From NCBI GenBank assembly GCA_026418295.1, contig JAOABP010000005.1, positions 1 through 64,000 of the forward strand: DNA of 64,000 nucleotides, read 5' to 3'. This DNA comes from Caldifarciminota bacterium. Lineage in GTDB: Bacteria > Hydrothermota > Tepidihabitantia > Tepidihabitantales > Tepidihabitantaceae. Positions 47,162 through 56,136 of the stretch are shown here, one piece after another (positions within the stretch are counted from its first letter, which is position 1; every line of letters begins with the position of its first letter). The notes under the pieces are model-generated. The model searched no databases. It was not told the origin of the DNA and saw nothing but the letters and a program-made list of their open reading frames with translations. A program made the translations under genes and the position numbers.

Positions 47162-48395
47162 TACCCAGCAGCGCGGCCGTCCCCAGGATCAGAAGCACAA
47201 TTCCGATTACCAGCAGTGCCAGCCGGTAGGAGGTGACATCACCGAGGGTGCCGATGAAGAGCGTGGTCAGAAGAAAGGTGGCGTTGGTGATGAACTCGCG
47301 GGTGGAGAATATCCTGCCCCGGATATTTTCCGCCACCTCCTCCTGGAGCATGGTATTCTGGACCACCCCGAGCCAGGAAAAGGCGATGCCGGCGATGAGC
47401 GCCACCAGCACCATGAACGGCAGGTTGATGAGCCAGTTTCCGATAAAGAACAGCAGCCCGTAGATCAGAATCACGACCGCAACCACCAGCGGCCGGTTGA
47501 TGTTACGGGGCATCAGTCCGATCAGCACCGCACCGGCAATCATGCCGATGGCAAGAATGCCGGCAAAGATGCCGACACCGGCGGTCCCCAGGCCGAGCAC
47601 CTGCTGGACCAGGAAGATCAGAATTGTATAGGCGACGGCGGAGATGAAGGTGGAGATGACAATTGAACCGAGGACAAAGGCGACGAGCGGGTTGACGACC
47701 ACAAGCCGGAGCACCTCTGCCAGTTCGGAAAAGAACCGGACAAAGGCATTGCCGATCAGGGAAAGCACCGGTCCGGAATGACGGGTCTCTGCCGGACCGC
47801 TGTTTTCCCCCGTACCTGCGGCAATATTCAGGACGAGCAGACCGGCAATCAGATGACACGAGGCATCAATCCAGATTCCCCGCTGCCATCCGACCCATTT
47901 GATGAGAAACCCGCCGATCACCATGCCCAGCACGGTGGCAATCCGGGAAAAGAACAGACTGGCGGAGTTGGCGGCAAGGATTTCATCCCGCCCGACGAGG
48001 CTGGGCAGGAGTGCGGGGTTGGCGGTGTTGTTAAAGATATCCAGACCGAAGAACAGGGTCAGGGCAATCCAGAAGGGAAGAAAGGAGCGGGTGAGGGCAA
48101 TGGCAAATGGGGTAAGCGCGAGGATAGCGGTCTGGATGAAATGGGTGCGGGCGATCGTCTTCCGCCGGTTCCAGCGGTCAACAAGCACGCCGGCAACCGG
48201 TGAGAGCACAAGTGTTGGAATAACAAAGGCAAGCGACCCGCCGGAATAGGCGAGCAGTTTTCCCGGGGCGGACATACCGATGATGGTAATCAGCAGCATA
48301 TGGGACAGCCGGTCGCCGAGCTGGGACATGGCACCGGCGAGCGCCAGATAAAGGAAGTTGCGGTTTTTCAGAACCGCGCTCAGTCGGGATGACAT
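47121..48395 (-). CDS. Major facilitator superfamily transporter
   Basis: A 424-residue protein with about 12 transmembrane helices. The MFS loop motif LVDRWNRRKTIARTHFIQ (about 72-89) follows helix 2. NNTANPALLPSLVGRDEILAANS is typical of the enterobactin-exporter-like (MFS_3) group. The cargo is not predictable. TAAACT lies 10 bases before the ATG. Confidence 0.88.
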   Translation of the reverse strand: MSSRLSAVLKNRNFLYLALAGAMSQLGDRLSHMLLITIIGMSAPGKLLAYSGGSLAFVIPTLVLSPVAGVLVDRWNRRKTIARTHFIQTAILALTPFAIALTRSFLPFWIALTLFFGLDIFNNTANPALLPSLVGRDEILAANSASLFFSRIATVLGMVIGGFLIKWVGWQRGIWIDASCHLIAGLLVLNIAAGTGENSGPAETRHSGPVLSLIGNAFVRFFSELAEVLRLVVVNPLVAFVLGSIVISTFISAVAYTILIFLVQQVLGLGTAGVGIFAGILAIGMIAGAVLIGLMPRNINRPLVVAVVILIYGLLFFIGNWLINLPFMVLVALIAGIAFSWLGVVQNTMLQEEVAENIRGRIFSTREFITNATFLLTTLFIGTLGDVTSYRLALLVIGIVLLILGTAALLGIRSFYRRTAGHGQ

Positions 48396-48405
48396 TTTAA
48401 TTGCG

Positions 48406-48433
48406 AGTTTAGCAGAAATCGATGCAATTGCAA
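48406..48433 (-). promoter_or_regulatory. Promoter of the MFS gene
   Basis: On the minus strand TTGCAA (48428-48433), 16 bases and TAAACT (48406-48411) are followed by 10 bases and ATG. No Shine-Dalgarno. Confidence 0.45.
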
Positions 48434-48460
48434 ACCGGAAATGTCCGGACAGGAAAATCC

Positions 48461-48488
48461 TTGACCCCGGATCAATTGCCGGTATAAT
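48461..48488 (+). promoter_or_regulatory. Promoter of the FBP aldolase/phosphatase gene
   Basis: TTGACC (48461-48466), 16 bases and TATAAT (48483-48488) precede a leader of about 25 bases with AAGGAGG. Confidence 0.65.
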
Positions 48489-48518
48489 AGCATTTTAACT
48501 AACCAAGGAGGAAATCCG

Positions 48519-49628
48519 ATGAAGGAAAATTCCCAGTCTCCGATTACCATTTCCGTGATCAAAGCCGATATCGGCGGTTATGTCGGCCATTCTGCCAGTC
48601 ATCCGGAAATTATTGATCTGGCTGAGGATAAACTGAAAAAGGCAAAAAAGGAAGAGCTGCTCATTGACTTTTATGTCACCAGCTGTGGTGATGACCTGGA
48701 ACTGATCATGACCCATCGGCAGGGGAAGGACAGCGAAAAGATTCACAAACTTGCCTGGGATACATTCATGGCGTGCACTGAACTTGCCCGGGAACTCAAG
48801 CTCTACGGTGCCGGGCAGGACATGCTTGCCGATGCCTTCAGCGGTAATGTCAAGGGAATGGGACCGGGCGTGGCGGAGATGAGCTTTGTTGAGCGCAAGT
48901 CTGAGCCGGTGATCGTCTTCTGCGGCGACAAGTGTGCGCCCGGTGCCTGGAACCTGCCGCTGTTTAAGATCTTTGCCGACCCGTTCAACACCATCGGGCT
49001 GGTGATTGATCCGACGATGCATGACGGGTTCCGGTTTGAGGTTCATGATGTGTTTGAGGGCCGGGATATGATTCTCTCCTGTCCGGAGGAGATGTATGAC
49101 CTCCTGGTGCTCATCGGCTCACCGGAGAATTATGTGATCAAGAATGTTTACAAGAAGGACGGTGAAATTGCCGCCACCAGTTCCACCCAGAAACTGGCAC
49201 TGATCGCCGGCCGGTATGTGGGCAAGGATGATCCGGTGATGATGGTGCGCTGTCAGTCCGGCTTTCCGGCGGTCGGGGAGGTGCTGGAGGCGTTTGCCTT
49301 CCCCCATCTGGTTTCGGGCTGGATGCGCGGTTCCCATTACGGTCCGCTGATGCCGGTTGCCCAGCGGGAGGCAACGCCCTCAAGGTTTGACGGTCCGCCC
49401 CGGGTGATTGCCCTCGGTTTCCAGCTCGCAGAGGGGAAGCTGATCGGACCCCGGGACATGTTTGATGATCCGGGCTTTGACCTTGCCCGCAAGGAGGCGA
49501 ACCGGCTGGCGGAGTTCATGCGCCGGCACGGACCGTTTGAGCCCCATCGGCTGGGTCTGAAGGAGATGGAATACACCACCCTGCCGCAGGTGCTGAAGAA
49601 GCTGCTGGAGCGGGAAAAGCAGGGTTAA
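48519..49628 (+). CDS. Fructose-1,6-bisphosphate aldolase/phosphatase (archaeal type)
   Basis: A 369-residue FBPA/P that makes fructose-6-phosphate directly from triose phosphates, a gluconeogenic enzyme of archaea and deep bacteria. It opens with ISVIKADIGGYVGHSASHPE and holds acidic metal-ligand stretches (CGDDLELIMTH; FKIFADPFNTIGLVIDP). Also seen are GAGQDMLADAFSGNVKGMGPGVAEM and GWMRGSHYGPLMPV. The usual length is 360-400. Confidence 0.95.
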   Translation: MKENSQSPITISVIKADIGGYVGHSASHPEIIDLAEDKLKKAKKEELLIDFYVTSCGDDLELIMTHRQGKDSEKIHKLAWDTFMACTELARELKLYGAGQDMLADAFSGNVKGMGPGVAEMSFVERKSEPVIVFCGDKCAPGAWNLPLFKIFADPFNTIGLVIDPTMHDGFRFEVHDVFEGRDMILSCPEEMYDLLVLIGSPENYVIKNVYKKDGEIAATSSTQKLALIAGRYVGKDDPVMMVRCQSGFPAVGEVLEAFAFPHLVSGWMRGSHYGPLMPVAQREATPSRFDGPPRVIALGFQLAEGKLIGPRDMFDDPGFDLARKEANRLAEFMRRHGPFEPHRLGLKEMEYTTLPQVLKKLLEREKQG

Positions 49629-49661
49629 AGGCGGTCGAAAAAAGAAAGGAAATACAGCTTG

Positions 49662-50666
<1,005 letters not shown>

Positions 50667-50698
50667 TCCGGTCCGGCAGGCGATTTAAGGGAGAGAAG

Positions 50699-51217
50699 AT
50701 GAGAAAAATCGGGCTGGTGCCACTTGCCAGTCTCAAACCCGGTGACAACCGGTTTGAACTGGAAGGATTGGCACGGGATTACGGGCTGGAGATTCACGAA
50801 GTCCGGGAAAACCCCTCTTTTGAAGAACTGCTGGGCAGAATCCGGGTGGATGTGGTGATCACCCGCAGTGGCAAGCGTTTTCTGGTCCGGGGCAGGGTTC
50901 ACTTCCGTGCCCGGCTGCGCTGTGCGATCTGCAACGAGGAGTATGAGCGGGATTTTGATGAGGAGCTGGTTGCCGAATTCACCATGCTGGAGCGTCCGCA
51001 TGCCGTCTATGCCCGGGAGCTGGAACCGGAGGAGCTGGACCGGGTGAAGATTGATGCTGACTTCATTGACCTGAGTGCGGTGATTCACGATGCGATCCAT
51101 CTGGCGATTCCGATCGCCCCGCGCTGTCGTGAGGCCTGTCAGGGTATCTGTCCGGTCTGCGGGGCAAACCGTAACCTGGTGCAGTGCGGGTGTGAACTGC
51201 GGGTGCCGAAGGGCTGA
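50699..51217 (+). CDS. YceD/DUF177-family protein
   Basis: A 172-residue protein with the DUF177 core (VRGRVHFRARLRCAICNEEYERDFDEEL) and a C-terminal four-Cys module (CREACQGICPVCGANRNLVQCGC). In many bacteria it precedes rpmF (ribosomal protein L32) and is linked to 23S rRNA maturation. rpmF does not follow here. Confidence 0.85.
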   Translation: MRKIGLVPLASLKPGDNRFELEGLARDYGLEIHEVRENPSFEELLGRIRVDVVITRSGKRFLVRGRVHFRARLRCAICNEEYERDFDEELVAEFTMLERPHAVYARELEPEELDRVKIDADFIDLSAVIHDAIHLAIPIAPRCREACQGICPVCGANRNLVQCGCELRVPKG

Positions 51218-51226
51218 TACCGGTGT

Positions 51227-51255
51227 TTGACCTCCAGACCCGGCCGGGATAATAT
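51227..51255 (+). promoter_or_regulatory. Promoter of hutU
   Basis: TTGACC (51227-51232), 17 bases and TAATAT (51250-51255) precede a leader of about 20 bases with GGGAGG. Confidence 0.55.
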
Positions 51256-51279
51256 TGAAATAAAATCTTTGGGAGGCAG

Positions 51280-52989
51280 ATGATGGCAGGATTCAGATAT
51301 AAACCGGTGCACGCCCCGCGTGGCACCACCCTGACCTGCAAGGGGTGGCATCAGGAGGCGGCGCTCCGGATGCTTTTAAACAACCTTGATCCCGAGGTGG
51401 CGGAAAAGCCTGAGGAGCTGATTGTCTATGGCGGGACGGGCAGAGCTGCGCGCAACTGGGAGTGTTTTCAGGCGATTGTCTCCTGTCTGCGGGAGCTGGA
51501 AAATGACGAGACCCTGCTCGTTCAGTCGGGCAAGCCGGTGGCAATCTTCAAGACCTTCGACCATGCGCCCCGGGTGCTGATCGCCAACTCCAACCTCGTG
51601 CCCCGCTGGGCGACCAAGGAGTATTTTGACGAACTGGAGGCGCAGGGGCTGATCATGTACGGCCAGATGACCGCCGGCTCCTGGATCTACATCGGCACGC
51701 AGGGCATCCTGCAGGGCACGCACCAGACCTTTGTCAGTGCGGGTATGAAGCACTTCGGTTCCGGGGATCTGACCGGCAGGCTTGTCGTCTCGGGTGGGCT
51801 GGGCGGAATGAGCGGTGCCCAGCCGCTGGCAGCGACGATGGCGAATGCGGTCTATCTCGGAGCCGAGGTGGATCCGGCGCGGATTGAACGGCGCCGGGCA
51901 TCGCGCAAACCCCGGTATCTGGATGAGCGGATTGACGATCTGGACCGGGCGATTGATGCGGCGCTCACCGCCAGGGAACACCGGCAGGCAAAGTCAATCG
52001 TCTGGTGCGGGAATATCGTTGACCTGCTCCAGCGGCTGGTTGAGCGCAATGTCACGCCCGACCTTTTGACCGACCAGACCTCAGCCCATGATGAACTCAA
52101 CGGCTATGTCCCGGCGGGTATCAGCTTTGAGCAGGCGCTCGAGCTCCGCCGCCGGGACCCGCAGGAGTACCGGCGCCGTGCTTACGAGACAATGGCGCGC
52201 CATGTCCGGCTGATGCTCGCCCTTCAGGAGCGGGGTGCGGTCACCTTTGACTACGGCAACAACCTGCGCGGCAAGGCGCTCGAGGGCGGATATCTCAGGG
52301 AGGAGGAGATCCGGACTCCGGGCAGAACCGGCTCCTGGAAATATCCGGGCTTTGTGCCCGCCTATATCCGTCCGCTCTTCTGTCAGGGGATGGGTCCGTT
52401 CCGCTGGGTCGCCCTCTCCGGTGAGCCGGACGACATCTACGAGACCGACAAGATCGTGATGGAGCTTTTCCCGGACAAGCCGGAACTGCACAACTGGCTC
52501 AGAAAGGCGGAAAGTGAGGTGCCGTTTCAGGGTCTGCCCGCAAGGATCTGCTGGCTCGGCTATGGTGAGCGGGACAAAGCCGGGCTGGCGTTCAACCGGG
52601 CGGTCCGGGAGGGCAGACTCCGGGCGCCGATTGTCATCGGCAGAGACCATCTGGACACCGGCTCGGTCGCCTCACCCAACCGTGAGACCGAGGCGATGAA
52701 GGACGGCTCGGATGCGATTGCGGACTGGCCCCTGCTCAACGCCCTGCTCAATGTTGCCTCCGGCGCCTCCTGGGTCTCAATTCATTCCGGTGGCGGTGTG
52801 GGCATCGGCTATTCGGTCCATGCGGGACAGGTGGTGGTCTGCGACGGCACCCCGGAAATGGATGAACGGCTCCGGCGGGTCCTGACCAATGACCCGGGTC
52901 TGGGTGTGTGCCGGCATGCGGATGCCGGCTACGAGGAGGCGATTACCCTTGCCCGGAATGCCGGGATCATCATTCCGATGCTGGATTAG
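51280..52989 (+). CDS. hutU: Urocanate hydratase
   Basis: A 569-residue NAD-dependent enzyme of histidine degradation that hydrates urocanate. Seen are [70 protein letters not shown], and [16 protein letters not shown] near the end. The length is usual. No hutH, hutI or hutG lies nearby. A second ATG 3 bases on is also possible. Confidence 0.97.
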   Translation: MMAGFRYKPVHAPRGTTLTCKGWHQEAALRMLLNNLDPEVAEKPEELIVYGGTGRAARNWECFQAIVSCLRELENDETLLVQSGKPVAIFKTFDHAPRVLIANSNLVPRWATKEYFDELEAQGLIMYGQMTAGSWIYIGTQGILQGTHQTFVSAGMKHFGSGDLTGRLVVSGGLGGMSGAQPLAATMANAVYLGAEVDPARIERRRASRKPRYLDERIDDLDRAIDAALTAREHRQAKSIVWCGNIVDLLQRLVERNVTPDLLTDQTSAHDELNGYVPAGISFEQALELRRRDPQEYRRRAYETMARHVRLMLALQERGAVTFDYGNNLRGKALEGGYLREEEIRTPGRTGSWKYPGFVPAYIRPLFCQGMGPFRWVALSGEPDDIYETDKIVMELFPDKPELHNWLRKAESEVPFQGLPARICWLGYGERDKAGLAFNRAVREGRLRAPIVIGRDHLDTGSVASPNRETEAMKDGSDAIADWPLLNALLNVASGASWVSIHSGGGVGIGYSVHAGQVVVCDGTPEMDERLRRVLTNDPGLGVCRHADAGYEEAITLARNAGIIIPMLD

Positions 52990-54285
52990 GTGTCAAGACC
53001 GCTACTCCTCATCATTCTCCTTGCCGCCTGCGGACAGCTCCGGACGCTGAGCCGGGCGGACCGGCTCGGACCGGAGGAGAAACTGGAATACCTGATCCTG
53101 CGCACCCTGGACCCGCAGGCAGCAGAGCAGTATCTCGGTCTCGGCACAGCCCGGGCACGCCAGGAGTATCTGGACTGGTTCTGGCAGGACCGGGACCCGG
53201 AGGAGCGCCGGCGCTACCACGAGCGGGCAGAAAGGGCGGCAGAGCTGTTCGGCAGACTGGACCTGCTCGGTGATGAGCGGGTGCCGGTATATATCCGCTA
53301 CGGACCTGCCCGGCGCGAGGAGTATGCGCCCCTGCCGGTGGAAAACGAGACCCTGCGGCTGTTTGTCAATCCGGCGGAGATCTGGACCTATGACTCGCTC
53401 GGACTCCAGTTTGACTTTGTCAAGACCGGGGTCGGGTTCCGGCAGGTCGGGTTTACCCGGTTCGGCACCGGCTGGTATCCGCCCGCATTTGAGCCGGTGG
53501 ACTACGGCAGACCCGCGCCTCCACCCGCACCGGATGCAAAAAGGCTTGACCTCCAGCTTGCCCTTTACCGCTTAAGCCAAAAGCAGGAAACGGTGCAGGT
53601 TGAGCTCCATTACGGCCTGAGACCCGCAGGGTTGAAACCGGGCGATATAATCCAGCTGGAATTCCGGTTTGACTCCCGGCGCTACGGCAGCTTTGTCCGT
53701 TCCGGCTGGTATGGCATTCCCGCCGACTCCGGTATGGTCGTCGGCAGGGAGCTGTTCTCTTTGCCTGCCGACATCTATTCGGTCCGGCTCAGTGCGGTCA
53801 ACCGCGACGGCTCGGCAGCGGGTGAACTCCGGTCAGAGCTCAACCTTGTTGACTATGTCCGCCGTGCCCAGCCCGGCTCCGATATTGTCCTCTACGCACT
53901 GGTTGATGATGTGTTCCAGAGCCCGCAGTTTGTCCATCACCGCTACCGCCGGGTCGTCCCGCTCGTTCTGCCCGAGGTGCGCTCCGGCAGCACCTTCTAT
54001 GCCCTGTTTGAGATTTACAATCTGAAGACCGACAGCCTCAACCGCCACCGGGCACAGGTCCGCTACGAGCTGATGGACCTGGACACAAGAAGAATGGCGG
54101 TCATTCCCACACCCTACCGCTTCATCACCGGTGAGGGCACAACCGGCATCGCCCTGGAGCGGGTGCACACGATGGACCTGAGTCCGGGCACCTACCTTCT
54201 GCTCGCCCGGGTTGAGGACCTGAACTCAGGCAGGCAGATCAGCCTGACCGCCCGGTTCCGGATTCTACCGCCGCAGAAAAATTAG
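52990..54285 (+). CDS. GWxTD-domain protein
   Basis: A 431-residue exported protein (LLLIILLAACGQ; a possible lipobox LAAC gives a lipoprotein). An N-terminal GWxTD-type region (QEYLDWFWQDRDPEERRRYHERAERAAELFG... ERVPVYIRYGP) is followed by beta-rich domains. The family is typical of FCB bacteria and of unknown function. The GTG start follows the hutU stop directly. Confidence 0.82.
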   Translation: MSRPLLLIILLAACGQLRTLSRADRLGPEEKLEYLILRTLDPQAAEQYLGLGTARARQEYLDWFWQDRDPEERRRYHERAERAAELFGRLDLLGDERVPVYIRYGPARREEYAPLPVENETLRLFVNPAEIWTYDSLGLQFDFVKTGVGFRQVGFTRFGTGWYPPAFEPVDYGRPAPPPAPDAKRLDLQLALYRLSQKQETVQVELHYGLRPAGLKPGDIIQLEFRFDSRRYGSFVRSGWYGIPADSGMVVGRELFSLPADIYSVRLSAVNRDGSAAGELRSELNLVDYVRRAQPGSDIVLYALVDDVFQSPQFVHHRYRRVVPLVLPEVRSGSTFYALFEIYNLKTDSLNRHRAQVRYELMDLDTRRMAVIPTPYRFITGEGTTGIALERVHTMDLSPGTYLLLARVEDLNSGRQISLTARFRILPPQKN

Positions 54286-54801
54286 CCACTTCATTCCGGC
54301 AAACCCGAAGGCGACCGCGGTCACCAGCCAGGTCTGCCACTCCGCCAGCGCCTCCCTGAGGCTGAACCCCGGACTCTCCGTCTGGGGACAGGCAAGGGCA
54401 AGAATCTCCGCCTCTGCCCGGCTGATCAGCCCGTAGATCAGCAGATAGCCGAACAGCACCACCAGTGCGCTCCAGACCGGCGGATGGAAGCCGACCACCA
54501 CCCCGGCAACCAGGGCAAAATTTCCCAGATAGAGCGGATGGCGGAAATAGCGGTAGGGTCCGCTGACCACCAGCCTGGTGGCAGAAATCTCCGGATTCCT
54601 GCTCTCTCTGCCGATATACCCGGCGGTCCAGAACCGCAGCAGGAGACCGGGGAGGACCAGCACCAGCCCGTTCAGCAGTGTCTCCGGTCCGGGTCTGCCG
54701 GTCAGGGCGACAAGGACAAAACCGAGCAAACCCGCAACCTGCCGGTAGCGGAAAAGAAACCGCCCGAGCCGGGCGGTTAATGAAAGTTTCCTGACCTCCA
54801 A
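54265..54801 (-). CDS. Isoprenylcysteine methyltransferase-like (ICMT/PEMT) membrane protein
   Basis: A 178-residue protein with several transmembrane helices and the ICMT signature RLVVSGPYRYFRHPLYLGNFALVAG near 92-116. The family methylates lipids or isoprenyl cysteine using SAM; the substrate here is unknown. A TTG start at 54801 is the only option that keeps the first residues. It is convergent with the GWxTD gene, overlapping by 21 bases, and ends the three-gene minus operon. Confidence 0.78.
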   Translation of the reverse strand: MEVRKLSLTARLGRFLFRYRQVAGLLGFVLVALTGRPGPETLLNGLVLVLPGLLLRFWTAGYIGRESRNPEISATRLVVSGPYRYFRHPLYLGNFALVAGVVVGFHPPVWSALVVLFGYLLIYGLISRAEAEILALACPQTESPGFSLREALAEWQTWLVTAVAFGFAGMKWLIFLRR

Positions 54802-54812
54802 AAATTTACCGG

Positions 54813-55412
54813 TTATCTTACCCGCTCAGCGACAAACTCGCCTTCGCCGTCCACCGGATCAACCTCAATGTTGAAAATCCCGGCGCCGATCAGCTTCACC
54901 TTCGGGTCATCAGCCAGGTCCTGCTCCTCAGAACCGCGGGCACCCACCGCGCTCTGCCGGACGATGAAGGTGGCATCCTTCGGGCTGGTAAAGTTCCAGA
55001 CCTCCAGCTCCTCCTCGGTCACGAGCTGAAACCGGAAGGCAAAACCGGTGCTCGCATAACCCTGGACCCGGTTCAGGACCGGCTCTTCACCCTTGACGAG
55101 CCTGACGCCCCACTCACAGTCAATTGAATCCCACTTCACGGTAATCCGCCACTCCTTCATTCCCTTGAGCGTCAGCGGCGCGCTCGAGTTCACCGGCACC
55201 CGCCGCGGGTCAACCCCGCCTGCCTCGACGAGCACCATGATCCGGCTGTTTTTGGGCAGGTCAAACCACAGCACCGTCTCCTCGGACCGGGTCTCAATCG
55301 TGAAACTGTTATGCTCCCAGAGCCGGGTAACTTTACCCTTCAGCTCCAGCCCGAAGCCGGAGACCGCGAGCACTCCCACCAAGAGCAGCACCAACAGCCT
55401 TGCTGACCTCAC
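54813..55412 (-). CDS. Secreted protein of unknown function
   Basis: A 199-residue protein. A signal peptide (ARLLVLLLVGVLAVSGFG) is followed by a beta-rich domain. I chose GTG at 55412 with AAAGGAGG upstream; the longer frame to 55502 begins with a non-coding-like Cys/Trp-rich stretch overlapping the next gene. No family recognised. Confidence 0.65.
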   Translation of the reverse strand: MRSARLLVLLLVGVLAVSGFGLELKGKVTRLWEHNSFTIETRSEETVLWFDLPKNSRIMVLVEAGGVDPRRVPVNSSAPLTLKGMKEWRITVKWDSIDCEWGVRLVKGEEPVLNRVQGYASTGFAFRFQLVTEEELEVWNFTSPKDATFIVRQSAVGARGSEEQDLADDPKVKLIGAGIFNIEVDPVDGEGEFVAERVR

Positions 55413-55431
55413 ACCGCCTCCTTTTTTAGAA

Positions 55432-55788
55432 TCAGACCAGCAGATTCTCCAGCCGCATGATCGACCACACCGGTGCGGTCCGCGGCAGCTCCAGATCCAC
55501 ACAGTTTGCCGGGGTTTCAGGAGCGGGCAGGTCCTTGTAGGGCACCGGCGGCACCTCGGGCTCGGGCAGGGTCAGCCCGTCAATCCTGGCGCCCGCCACA
55601 TACCCGATCACCCTTCCGCCCCGGTCATAAAGCACATTCTGGACAAAGAACCCGCGATGGGTTCCCCGCAGATCATAAACGGTCCTGCCGACGAGAAACC
55701 CGCGCGGCTTGCCCATGAAATCATAGAAAACCACTTCCCGCAGCCGGTAGGTCGCCTTGCCGAACTTGTTATAGATCACCTTCTCCAT
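55432..55788 (-). CDS. Small beta-repeat protein (beta-flower-like)
   Basis: A 118-residue protein. Residues 1-75 contain four short repeats of about 20 residues with a (V/L)(I/F)YDxxGxxRGF pattern, like a four-fold beta-flower fold. A Pro-rich tail and a C-terminal helix follow. No signal peptide. First gene of the minus operon, preceded by GGAGGAAGG. Confidence 0.6.
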   Translation of the reverse strand: MEKVIYNKFGKATYRLREVVFYDFMGKPRGFLVGRTVYDLRGTHRGFFVQNVLYDRGGRVIGYVAGARIDGLTLPEPEVPPVPYKDLPAPETPANCVDLELPRTAPVWSIMRLENLLV

Positions 55789-56136
55789 ACTTCCTTCCTC
55801 CGTCTACAAAGAGCACAGTTAAACATTGGTTAAGATTATCCGTAAAACCGGTTAAAAGTCAAGCAGAGGGAGAAGGAAATCCTTTACTCAAGCCCGATCC
55901 CGGCGGACCGCAGTTCGGCACCTGCCGGCAGCCTCAGGACCGCCTGCTCCACTCAGGTCCCAGCCGGCTCCGGACCACAGGCGACCGCCGCCATCCCGAC
56001 CGCACCGGGGGAGCCCGGGGCTAGCCCTTAAGTATTTGACAAATTGTGGGTTAATTAAATTTGCGACAGGTTGGGCTTTTGTGCGGTTTGTTTTCTTGAC
56101 ATAGGTTGACAGTAATACTAAAATTTGCTTTAAGTT
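55789..56136. other. Intergenic region ahead of the restriction locus
   Basis: This 348-base gap holds the promoter of the small beta-repeat gene (minus: TTGACT at 55857-55862, 18 bases, TAATCT at 55833-55838). A GC-rich stretch at about 55880-56030 reads like a broken protein-coding remnant on the minus strand but has stops. The hsdR promoter follows. Confidence 0.4.
56096..56124 (+). promoter_or_regulatory. Promoter of the type I restriction operon
   Basis: TTGACA (56096-56101), 17 bases and TAAAAT (56119-56124) end 12 bases before the hsdR ATG. No Shine-Dalgarno. Confidence 0.6.

Noticed and set aside
55880-56030. GC-rich coding-like stretch before hsdR
   Set aside because: Stops occur in all minus frames within short distance; possibly a decayed gene end but not supportable.
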